Source: a virus. From it: DNA of 20,008 bases. This document shows positions 12,803 through 19,922 of the stretch, piece after piece; position 1 is the first letter of the stretch; each line of letters starts with the position of its first letter. The position numbers were made by a program, and so were the translations under genes. Location: positions 1 through 20,008 of the IMG/VR virus record IMGVR_UViG_3300024346_000675; one strand, written 5' to 3'. The notes beneath the pieces are model-generated. The model did no database searches. It was not told where the DNA came from and saw only the letters and a list, made by a program, of their open reading frames with translations.

Positions 12803-13072
12803 ATGTCAGACTATACACCAAAACTACCCGAAGTTAAATTTAATAAAAATGGCTATGAACTGCGTACCGATATTTTAGCTATGGCTAAAGACATGGTACA
12901 ACAAGAATACTCAAGTAAATTTGCTGGTTGGGAACTAACAGCAAAACGTGATGAAAAAACGGGTCAACTTGTTTCCACAGTCACAATGCCCGAGTTTCCT
13001 GGTCTAGACAAAATCCTTGAAACTGCTGAAAAAATGTACGGTTTTGTTAATCAAAGTACTATAAAAAAATAA
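12803..13072 (+). CDS. conserved-looking phage protein, unknown function
   Basis: An 89-residue protein. The block NKNGYELRTDILAMAKDMVQ (15-34), then FAGWELTAKRDEKTGQLVST and MPEFPGLDKILETAEKMYGFVN, looks like a compact alpha/beta domain. I recall related sequences in T4-like phages without a firm function. It has its own consensus promoter and a strong AAAGGAAA binding site, and is followed at once by an intrinsic terminator, so it forms a one-gene unit that is probably highly expressed. Confidence 0.78.
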   Translation: MSDYTPKLPEVKFNKNGYELRTDILAMAKDMVQQEYSSKFAGWELTAKRDEKTGQLVSTVTMPEFPGLDKILETAEKMYGFVNQSTIKK

Positions 13073-13084
13073 TATAGTAGTAAT

Positions 13085-13112
13085 AAAAAGGCCCCTTAAA
13101 TGGGGCTTTTTT
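13085..13112 (+). terminator. Rho-independent terminator
   Basis: AAAAAGGCCCC, loop TTAAAT, GGGGCTTTTTT: a GC-rich stem of five pairs (plus a G-T and A-T extension) ending in six T. It begins 12 bases after the stop at 13072 and ends 4 bases before the next promoter. It is the clearest terminator in the window. Confidence 0.9.
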
Positions 13113-13116
13113 ACGG

Positions 13117-13145
13117 TTGACAATAAATCAGTTTGGCTATACAAT
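13117..13145 (+). promoter_or_regulatory. promoter cassette for the FG-GAP lipoprotein
   Basis: TTGACA (13117-13122), 17-base spacer starting ATAAATCA, TACAAT (13140-13145). Shares the extended TTGACAATAAATCA core and the TTTGGCTATA before the -10 with the promoter at 19862. It follows the terminator directly. Confidence 0.75.
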
Positions 13146-13176
13146 ACACATTGATTATATTCATTTAGGTGTTACT

Positions 13177-14367
13177 ATGCGATTGATGTTGTCTTTGTTA
13201 TTTACGATTACATTGCAAGGGTGCGGCGGTGGTTCACCTGCTCCTAATCCTTTACCCGTTCCTGTTGCTAAGTATGTAAAAGCACCAACCAAAGTATTCC
13301 CAACTTCATATGAGAACATGAAGAATACCGGGTATGGACAAATTAAGTTCCCAGCTACACCTATACCACTTGCATATAGTCTAGCTAACTTCAATAACAA
13401 AGGCAATCTGGACCTATTTACTGCAACAGTACAATATACAAAAGATAACTTAGTTAATGCCACATTACAGTTTTATGAACAAGATGGATTTGGTGGCTGG
13501 GATAAAATCAACTTGTTAACTAGTGATTCCGAAAGCTGTTTACATCCACGCAAAGGTGTAGTTGCTGATTTTAACCAAGATGGTAAGCCGGATATTTATG
13601 TTGCATGTACTGGATGGGATTATGAACCATATCCCGGTGAACATGGACTAACCATTCTTTCACAGGCAGATGGTAAATATAAATCAAAGAAAACAAACTT
13701 CTCTGGATATTTGCACAGTGCAACTGCCGCTGATTTAAATGGTGACGGATATCCCGATTTGATTGTAGGTGACTCTATGTGGGGACATAGAGCTAATCAA
13801 GGCAATTGGGGAATCAACATTCTGTTAAACAATAAAAATGGAGAATTCACTTTAGACAAATCTGGTAGATATTACTCAGAATCAAATGATGGGTTGTTAG
13901 CAAGTAAAACCAACACTTTGGATTATGGTCCATTTGCTGTTGAACTTATTGATGTAAATCTAGACGGAAAACTAGATTTACTAATTGGGTATCACTATGA
14001 AAATGGATTGGGTGCTACTCTAAATCTAAACAATGGAAATAACTATTTTTTAAATAAACCAAGTAATTTTATTCCATCAGATTTAGGGTATGGCTTTGCA
14101 TTGGATTTCACATTCGTTGTCGAAGGTGCAAATAGAATTCTGTACATAAACAAGACGGGCGATAGGTCTAAACCAACTGCAGGATTTTATGATGGTACTT
14201 ATGTACAAAAATATAATCTAACTACTAGTACCAGCACAGTATTAAGAAATACAAGTTTAGGTAGGGATTATGCTAGCCCCTGGACTGCTTGGTTTGTACC
14301 AAGTACAGATGGGAAGAGCATTACTCCTTACCACTTCACTGCACACAATGGTTACACATTGAAATAA
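13177..14367 (+). CDS. FG-GAP/VCBS repeat lipoprotein
   Basis: A 396-residue predicted lipoprotein. MRLMLSLLFTITLQGC is a short signal peptide ending in the lipobox LQGC (13-16), with Cys16 for lipidation, followed by a Gly/Pro-rich linker. The body carries calcium-binding FG-GAP-type loops: DFNQDGKPD (131-139), DLNGDGYPD (186-194), DVNLDGKLD (259-267) and a degenerate NFNNKGNLD (71-79). Spacing of about 55-75 residues is typical of a beta-propeller. It should sit on the outside of a membrane and bind a protein or glycan. In a phage, an envelope lipoprotein suggests changing the infected cell surface, for example blocking a second infection; this is inference. A TTG at 13117 is in frame but lies in the promoter; ATG 13177 is correct. 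Confidence 0.85.
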   Translation: MRLMLSLLFTITLQGCGGGSPAPNPLPVPVAKYVKAPTKVFPTSYENMKNTGYGQIKFPATPIPLAYSLANFNNKGNLDLFTATVQYTKDNLVNATLQFYEQDGFGGWDKINLLTSDSESCLHPRKGVVADFNQDGKPDIYVACTGWDYEPYPGEHGLTILSQADGKYKSKKTNFSGYLHSATAADLNGDGYPDLIVGDSMWGHRANQGNWGINILLNNKNGEFTLDKSGRYYSESNDGLLASKTNTLDYGPFAVELIDVNLDGKLDLLIGYHYENGLGATLNLNNGNNYFLNKPSNFIPSDLGYGFALDFTFVVEGANRILYINKTGDRSKPTAGFYDGTYVQKYNLTTSTSTVLRNTSLGRDYASPWTAWFVPSTDGKSITPYHFTAHNGYTLK

Positions 14368-14371
14368 AAGG

Positions 14372-14400
14372 TTGACAATAAATCATTTTGGGTCTATAAT
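14372..14400 (+). promoter_or_regulatory. promoter cassette for the 14429 gene
   Basis: TTGACA (14372-14377), 17-base spacer beginning ATAAATCATTTTGGG, TATAAT (14395-14400). It begins 4 bases after the lipoprotein stop. The leader ends in AAAGGAG before ATG 14429. Confidence 0.8.
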
Positions 14401-14428
14401 AGAGTCTTATTCAGTCAAAGGAGCTAGT

Positions 14429-14644
14429 ATGAACTTCACACAATATATGCTTGATTTCTATGGTCCAAATGGTATCTATCCAGAGGGCTTTACTAGTACC
14501 CAAATTGGTCTTGCCACCCAACTTTACAAAATCCGTCTCCCTGAGGGTACAGAATTCTATGGGGACAGTATAGACCGTGAACGTGTCCGTGATATCATCT
14601 TGGCCGCACGTGAAGAAACGGTTCCTGAATACAGCAAAATTTGA
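14429..14644 (+). CDS. 71-residue hypothetical protein
   Basis: Starts MNFTQYMLDFYGPNGIYPEG; a soluble alpha/beta protein with LATQLYKIRLPEGTEFYGDS and a helical IDRERVRDIILAAREET. AAAGGAG gives a strong binding site. The TGA stop (14642-14644) lies inside the TTGACA of the next promoter. No family recognised; a gene of its own behind a strong promoter suggests early expression. Confidence 0.75.
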   Translation: MNFTQYMLDFYGPNGIYPEGFTSTQIGLATQLYKIRLPEGTEFYGDSIDRERVRDIILAAREETVPEYSKI

Positions 14645-14669
14645 CATTAAATGGCACTTGTGCTATAAT
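14641..14669 (+). promoter_or_regulatory. promoter cassette for the methyltransferase operon
   Basis: TTGACA (14641-14646), 17-base spacer starting TTAAATGG, perfect TATAAT (14664-14669). The -35 overlaps the stop codon of the previous gene. A leader of about 25 bases contains TTAACTAAAGGA before ATG 14700, resembling the leader at 19862. Confidence 0.82.
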
Positions 14670-14699
14670 ACTTGTATTGACTTAACTAAAGGAACACAA

Positions 14700-15281
14700 A
14701 TGACTACTGCTTATTTTATCTCTGATGGTGTAGTATTACATCAATCAGTACGCAAGAATAATCGTACTGGTTATACTTATGCGGCATTAAGCCCTAGTTG
14801 GACACTGAATGCCGACAAGCCGTTTATTGCGGCGTGTGGTAATCCTACAGACCCGGAGGTAATGAGAAATGTGGTGGCACAACAACGCACAAGTTTGCAT
14901 TTGGGTTCATATGCTGATGCCCGAGAGGCAGCGTATGTTGTGGGTAAGTATCATCAGGATCCAATCGGTACTATTCAATATGTAAATGTACATAGTGCAT
15001 GGGACAACTTCCCTTCTGATTTATATAGTTTACCTGAAGGTTTAGCTTTTGATAAAGCAGTATCATTATTGAATGCTCGTTTGACAAAGACTAGTAAATC
15101 AACAAGCAAGAGAATTAAGAAAATTATTTCTATGGATAATCGCCCTGCAAGGGAATCATTCTTTAGTAAGTATTCACAAGATATTGCTAAACAACTACGT
15201 AGCAAATTTGGCTCTGATTTAGTTCGCCGTGAATTTGACCTGTTAACTATTAATGAATTTGAATTGAGATTTGGTTTATGA
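14700..15281 (+). CDS. hypothetical protein with possible AP2-like DNA-binding region
   Basis: A 193-residue protein starting MTTAYFISDGVVLHQSVRKN. Residues about 15-90 may be a divergent AP2-type DNA-binding domain: VRKNNRTGYTYAAL, then KPFIAAC, then SLHLGSYADAREAAYVVGKY, echoing the usual sheet and the LG-F-T-EEAA helix. The C-terminal half is basic (KTSKSTSKRIKKII) and ends in a helical block. It has a strong promoter and AAAGGA site and overlaps the 1288-residue restriction-modification-like gene by ATGA, so it could be a specificity or regulatory partner. An open frame runs back to 14577 through the promoter, which I reject. The AP2 assignment is tentative. Confidence 0.72.
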   Translation: MTTAYFISDGVVLHQSVRKNNRTGYTYAALSPSWTLNADKPFIAACGNPTDPEVMRNVVAQQRTSLHLGSYADAREAAYVVGKYHQDPIGTIQYVNVHSAWDNFPSDLYSLPEGLAFDKAVSLLNARLTKTSKSTSKRIKKIISMDNRPARESFFSKYSQDIAKQLRSKFGSDLVRREFDLLTINEFELRFGL

Positions 15282-18200
15282 ATACGTCTTTTGATAATGC
15301 AGTAAAAGCTACGTTTGCACCACGTGGAAGTGTGGCTACTTTGAATTCTGTATCATGGTATAAGGATCATCCGGAACAAATTCTTCACGGTGAATTAAAT
15401 TGTTTTGATGATGCATTGACACATAGTATAACTGTAAGAACATGGATTGTCTATTTTAGAGTTATTAAAAAGACAGACGAAAATGGTAATTATTATTACG
15501 AACTAATTAGTCTTGGGAGAGCCAAGGTTGGTAAGGGATTTTTTGAAGATGGGAATGAAACTAGAGATCCTAGTGCAGGAGGATCTGACGGCATTTTAGA
15601 AACTTGGGCGTCGGTTGGATGCGTAAGCGAGAATGCCGCAAATGCGCTTGAGGAATTAATTCACGATGAATTAAAAAAACAGGGCCGATGGGTTCCTCCT
15701 ACTACTAACAGTCAAGGAAAAAATTCAGGAACTGAATGGTTTAAAGAATGGCCTCGTAACAAAGAAGAAGCTATTACGGAGTTTTATGACATTATCAGTA
15801 AAGTAACTACTGCAAAAAATATTGGTCGTCAAAATTTTATTAAAAAAGCTAGATACTATCAAGTGTCCGGAGCAGATATCATTACAGATTTTCTACTTAA
15901 TGGTGGGAATATGCGTGATTTTTTCCTATTGTATAAACCTAGAGCAGGAAAAAACTCTACAGTATTACTAGGATTGGCTAGGTATGTAAAGACATTGCAA
16001 ACACAGGGCATCACAGAATGTATTATTGCTGATTTTGTTAGTCAGTGGCCTAGTGCATTTAATGGTCTTACCAAAGATATCAAAGATTATACTTTTGAAC
16101 AAGGTATCCATATTGGATATGTAGACACCGGTAAAACAGATTGGATGACTAAACTGCAAGAATTGCGAGAAACTTGCGATCTTGTATTACGGTTAGTATC
16201 TATGCAAAGTATCAATCAAGCATACGCCAATAAATGCGAAGATGATGATAATAATGAGTATGAAGGGCCCGTGGATGCGTTTGACCAAAACAAAGTTGTT
16301 TTATTGAAATTAATTCCGGCTCATTTGTGTATCATCGATGAATCAGACCATGGAATGCGTACTACAAAAAGTAAAACATTTTTAACACAATTTGGATATA
16401 CTAAATGTGTTTGGATGAGTGGTACAGATTTGTATGCATTAAAACACAAGATACGTCCGGGTAACCATGCTATCTACGATATCATTCAAGAAAGAATTGA
16501 TATTGATAATGGTATTTTTGGTGAAGAAGTACGTAGTAAATTACGTTTACATAAATCATCTATTAATGATTTACCGTTTTCTAATCTTACCAGTGACGAA
16601 TTAGATGCTAAAGGACTTAGTCGCAGACAACTTAACTTATGTGCTGTACTAAACGGCACCGGTGGAATTAAAACGGGAATTGATGGTCTATCAAGGTGGG
16701 ATAACGGAAAGGGATCAATTGTTGAATTTAAAAATCCGGCAGAAGTTATAGCGGCATTCAATCAATATTATAACTGGATTAATATGTCCGGCATGCCGGC
16801 GCCAATAGATCACGATCATATTTTTTGGACTATGCCTGGCAAAAAATCCGGCGCCGCTCTAAAAAATCTTATTTTACAAGGTAAGATTACCTCACAGCAC
16901 AAGCCATTACTAGCAAATGACTTCGGAAGTGCAGGCATTATTGAAGAGGATGTTAATAATGAAATGGCACGTTTAAAACGTACTATCTTTATTACAATTG
17001 GTAGAATGCTGAGAGGTTCTAAAGCTCCATGGAGTGCAGTAGTACGCTGGGACGATTATACAGATTTTAAAGTTGGGTTGCAACTTATGCTACGTGGTCA
17101 AAACACTGCCAAAGAGTGGTTTGATGTATATGATTGTAATCCATATCGTGCTAGTATAATGCGTTATAACATTATCCGATCAAGAGCTAATGGTAAAAAA
17201 ATAGATAGTCAAGGAAAAGAGTTATATAACTTAGTCCCTATTTATAGATTAAGTTCATTTGATGCCACAGAGGAATCTTGGGAAGAAACAATATCTGCTT
17301 ATCAAGAATGTTCCTTAAAAGAAGGTTATAAGAAAGAAAGTAACCTTGATGAAGCCGGTCTATTAAAAGCGGCTGAATTCTTAGCCGGAGTAGACAAATC
17401 AGAAGAAAGCAAAACACCTGAAAGAGATCCTAATGCAGGCAAGAACGGGCCAGCAGTGCCCAGGTCCCCTTCTACTACATCAATTAATATTGAAAAAGAT
17501 CCATTGGCAGATCTAAAAAAACAAGGAATGACAATTTCTAGTATGTTGCCTTTATTGGTGATTTTGTCAAAAGGACAATACACTGAAATTGATGACCTGA
17601 TTAATAACACTGATGATGAAGTTTTTGTAGATTGGTTGACTCATTGTGGGGTGAAATATAAAAACACTTCAATATTAAACGCTAAACATTTTATTATTGA
17701 AATGTTCCAAGCTGAAGAAATCAACAATCAATTGACCAATACCAGTAGAAAAATTATTAATAATGGTTTTGATTGGATTAATTGGAAAGAATTTAACAGA
17801 GAAGATAAGGGTGATGTGTCTACATCTGCTGAGGCTGTTTCATCTTTGTTGTCACATATTCCTGAGGAAGTTTGGGCAAAAGGTCCATACAGTTTTGATC
17901 CTAGTTGTGGTACAGGTGAGTTTTTAGTATACATAGCTAATAAATTATGTGAGTATGGATATGATCCGGCTAAATATATCTATTACGCAGATAGTAGCCC
18001 AATAAATATTAGGATTGCTAGTCTAAGACTAGGAATTGATAATGGATTCTGTTATACTATGAATAAAGATATTGAAGGACAAATTATGAATAACATTAAC
18101 AACATTGACCCATTAATTAAATTTGATTTGTATGCTACAAATCCACCGTTTCAAAAAGCCGATAAGAACGGAAGAGATGATGATAATTTATGGCCGTCGT

Positions 18201-19144
18201 TTTTAAAGTTGAGTGATAGATTAACTAATGTCGACGGATATAAAGTTTTTATTACGCCGGGTAGTTGGGCTAGTCTAGGAACAAATTCTGATAAGCCGGG
18301 AAGTTCTATTCGCAGAAAACATTTTGATAACAATCAAGTTGAAGTAGTAGATTTTACAATAGGTGACCATTTTGATGTAGGTTCTACCTTTACTGGATAC
18401 GTACTTAAAAATAGTAAATCAGATCCCAATTTAACCACTGAATTAATATTCAAAGATAAAGTAATTAATGGCAAGTTTTCTGATTATCCGTGCTTCCCAT
18501 TGAACTATTCTAATAGTGAATTTATCGAGATTGTTAAACAATTTAGATTAGCCAATCACTATGATATGATACAAGAAGATCCTTATCATACACCTCGAGG
18601 ATCAATGCCTAATAAAATTAAAGAAGGTGACTATTCTACGGAACAGTCTAAATCACATCCTTGTAGAGCATACCATACTAATGCACAGGATAAACTATAC
18701 ACTAAATATAAAAACAAATTTCATTCACAATGGAAGGCAGTCTTTAGCTATAGCGGATCTTGGAAGGTAGATATTACAAACGATTGTAGTTTAACAGATG
18801 CTAGTATGTGTGTCCTTACTAATAGTAAGGAAGAGGCCGAGAGCGTCCAAAGTGTATTACAAAGTACTCCTATTAAGTTTTTAATTGACAAAGTATTCCG
18901 TTGGGGCGGCTACTACAATGCATTGTTTATTAAATGGATACCATCTCTACCGATGAATAAAATTTACTCGGATGAAGATGTATATAATCTATTGTTTACG
19001 GAAGCACAGGCTAGCCTCATAAAAAATATTTTACAAGAAGACCTCAGGATTAAAGAAGATAAAGCCGCAAAAAAATTGGCAGTAAAAAAACCCACAAAAG
19101 CAAAGGGTGCTAGTAAAAAATCTAAAAAGGTAGCTTCCAAATGA
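15278..19144 (+). CDS. fused GIY-YIG nuclease-like / SF2 helicase / adenine DNA methyltransferase
   Basis: A 1288-residue multidomain protein that resembles a single-chain restriction-modification enzyme. Residues about 54-160 look like a GIY-YIG nuclease of the T5orf172 type: TWIVYFRVIKK, then ISLGRAKVGKGF, the catalytic-type Glu in ANALEELIHDEL (121-132), and GTEWFKEW. Residues about 185-600 are SF2 helicase-like: a Walker A variant FLLYKPRAGKNST (216-228), CIIDESDHG (351-359) as motif II, WMSGTD (379-384) as motif III and IGRMLRG (574-580) as motif VI. After a linker (700-745), residues about 848-1230 are an N6-adenine methyltransferase: FDPSCGTGEF (873-882, motif I) and ATNPPFQKAD (953-962, motif IV), with a C-terminal FRWGGYYNALFIKWIP block. 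The last 30 residues are a Lys-rich tail. Both neighbours overlap by ATGA. Confidence 0.85.
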   Translation: MNTSFDNAVKATFAPRGSVATLNSVSWYKDHPEQILHGELNCFDDALTHSITVRTWIVYFRVIKKTDENGNYYYELISLGRAKVGKGFFEDGNETRDPSAGGSDGILETWASVGCVSENAANALEELIHDELKKQGRWVPPTTNSQGKNSGTEWFKEWPRNKEEAITEFYDIISKVTTAKNIGRQNFIKKARYYQVSGADIITDFLLNGGNMRDFFLLYKPRAGKNSTVLLGLARYVKTLQTQGITECIIADFVSQWPSAFNGLTKDIKDYTFEQGIHIGYVDTGKTDWMTKLQELRETCDLVLRLVSMQSINQAYANKCEDDDNNEYEGPVDAFDQNKVVLLKLIPAHLCIIDESDHGMRTTKSKTFLTQFGYTKCVWMSGTDLYALKHKIRPGNHAIYDIIQERIDIDNGIFGEEVRSKLRLHKSSINDLPFSNLTSDELDAKGLSRRQLNLCAVLNGTGGIKTGIDGLSRWDNGKGSIVEFKNPAEVIAAFNQYYNWINMSGMPAPIDHDHIFWTMPGKKSGAALKNLILQGKITSQHKPLLANDFGSAGIIEEDVNNEMARLKRTIFITIGRMLRGSKAPWSAVVRWDDYTDFKVGLQLMLRGQNTAKEWFDVYDCNPYRASIMRYNIIRSRANGKKIDSQGKELYNLVPIYRLSSFDATEESWEETISAYQECSLKEGYKKESNLDEAGLLKAAEFLAGVDKSEESKTPERDPNAGKNGPAVPRSPSTTSINIEKDPLADLKKQGMTISSMLPLLVILSKGQYTEIDDLINNTDDEVFVDWLTHCGVKYKNTSILNAKHFIIEMFQAEEINNQLTNTSRKIINNGFDWINWKEFNREDKGDVSTSAEAVSSLLSHIPEEVWAKGPYSFDPSCGTGEFLVYIANKLCEYGYDPAKYIYYADSSPINIRIASLRLGIDNGFCYTMNKDIEGQIMNNINNIDPLIKFDLYATNPPFQKADKNGRDDDNLWPSFLKLSDRLTNVDGYKVFITPGSWASLGTNSDKPGSSIRRKHFDNNQVEVVDFTIGDHFDVGSTFTGYVLKNSKSDPNLTTELIFKDKVINGKFSDYPCFPLNYSNSEFIEIVKQFRLANHYDMIQEDPYHTPRGSMPNKIKEGDYSTEQSKSHPCRAYHTNAQDKLYTKYKNKFHSQWKAVFSYSGSWKVDITNDCSLTDASMCVLTNSKEEAESVQSVLQSTPIKFLIDKVFRWGGYYNALFIKWIPSLPMNKIYSDEDVYNLLFTEAQASLIKNILQEDLRIKEDKAAKKLAVKKPTKAKGASKKSKKVASK

Positions 19145-19638
19145 GTGAGGAGGAACTTGTTAAAATATACTTACATTTGTTTGATAGAGAATACATGTCA
19201 GGAGTAGAGCGTGACCAGTCTAGGGTTAAGTCTACTGGTGAAGTCTTTACACCCGGAGCAGCCGTATCACAAATGTTAGATCAAGTGCCGGAAGAATTGT
19301 TTAGTAACCCTGCAAAAAATGCATTAGATCCAGCTTGTGGTGATGGTAATTGGTTAGCAGAAGTATTGTGGCGTAAATTGGTTAACGGGATTGATTTTGA
19401 AGTAGCATTAAAAACAATCTATGGTGTAGACCTTATGAATGATAATGTAATTGAGTGCAAAAAAAGATTACAATGTGGGAGAACAGAATTAACAGATATT
19501 GTTAATTTAAATATAGTGTGTGCAGACTCATTAAGATATCATTATAGATTTGATGGGACAGATCCATATAGTACTCTTGCAGAAGTTAAAAAACTGAAGT
19601 ATGAACAACATTTTAATGAATTGTATCATATTACATAA
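19141..19638 (+). CDS. short methyltransferase-like protein with motif I only
   Basis: A 165-residue protein. After an N-terminal helix it has STGEVFTPGAAVSQMLDQVP (31-50), LDPACGDGNWL (62-72), the SAM-binding motif I, and IYGVDLMNDNVIECKKRL (93-110), the acidic-loop region, ending near ADSLRYHYRFDG. The NPPY/NPPF catalytic motif of adenine methyltransferases is missing and the protein stops just where it would be expected. Short proteins of this shape are known from T4-like phages. It is coupled by ATGA to the large fused enzyme, so it may be a SAM-binding partner or a diverged, inactive copy. The 3' side is followed at once by a promoter, so no continuation is seen. Confidence 0.8.
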   Translation: MSEEELVKIYLHLFDREYMSGVERDQSRVKSTGEVFTPGAAVSQMLDQVPEELFSNPAKNALDPACGDGNWLAEVLWRKLVNGIDFEVALKTIYGVDLMNDNVIECKKRLQCGRTELTDIVNLNIVCADSLRYHYRFDGTDPYSTLAEVKKLKYEQHFNELYHIT

Positions 19639-19641
19639 AAT

Positions 19642-19670
19642 TTGACAATAAATGGATATTCTGCTATAAT
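19642..19670 (+). promoter_or_regulatory. promoter cassette for the 19704 gene
   Basis: TTGACA (19642-19647), 17-base spacer starting ATAAATGG, perfect TATAAT (19665-19670). It begins 3 bases after the short methyltransferase stop. The leader has AGACAGTTAA and a CGGAGT binding site. Confidence 0.85.
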
Positions 19671-19703
19671 ATACTCTTAGACAGTTAAATAACGGAGTTA
19701 ATT

Positions 19704-19865
19704 ATGACTGAAAAAGTAGAACTACATTGCACACAAGATGACGACGGTACATGGATGGTTTGGTTCCCACATCCCCTCGGTGGTATGGATGTGTTAGAGA
19801 CTTTTGACAATGAAACCGACGCTAGGGCCTTCCACAAAGACCAAGTTGATAGTGCCGAAATTTGA
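19704..19865 (+). CDS. 53-residue acidic hypothetical protein
   Basis: Starts MTEKVELHCTQDDDGTWMVW and ends KDQVDSAEI. Acidic, with a beta-strand-rich first half and a helical end (NETDARAFHKDQ). CGGAG lies 9 bases before the ATG. The stop TGA (19863-19865) lies within the TTGACA of the following promoter, as at 14642. Small, separately promoted acidic proteins are typical of early phage genes that act on host functions, but no function can be read here. Confidence 0.68.
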   Translation: MTEKVELHCTQDDDGTWMVWFPHPLGGMDVLETFDNETDARAFHKDQVDSAEI

Positions 19866-19890
19866 CAATAAATCAATTTGGCTATATAAT
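19862..19890 (+). promoter_or_regulatory. promoter cassette for the last gene
   Basis: TTGACA (19862-19867), 17-base spacer starting ATAAATCAATTTGG, TATAAT (19885-19890). Leader AGACAGTTAACTAAAGGA precedes ATG 19923. The -35 overlaps the stop of the preceding gene. Confidence 0.85.
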
Positions 19891-19922
19891 ACATACATAG
19901 ACAGTTAACTAAAGGACTCAAA

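Noticed and set aside
13117-13176. Extended TTG start for the FG-GAP protein
   Set aside because: The TTG is the -35 of the promoter itself, and the signal peptide begins at ATG 13177.
14372-14428. Extended TTG start for the 71-residue protein
   Set aside because: The TTG is the promoter -35; AAAGGAG places the start at 14429.
14577-14699. Upstream extension of the AP2-like gene
   Set aside because: It would run through the previous gene and the 14641 promoter; ATG 14700 has AAAGGA.
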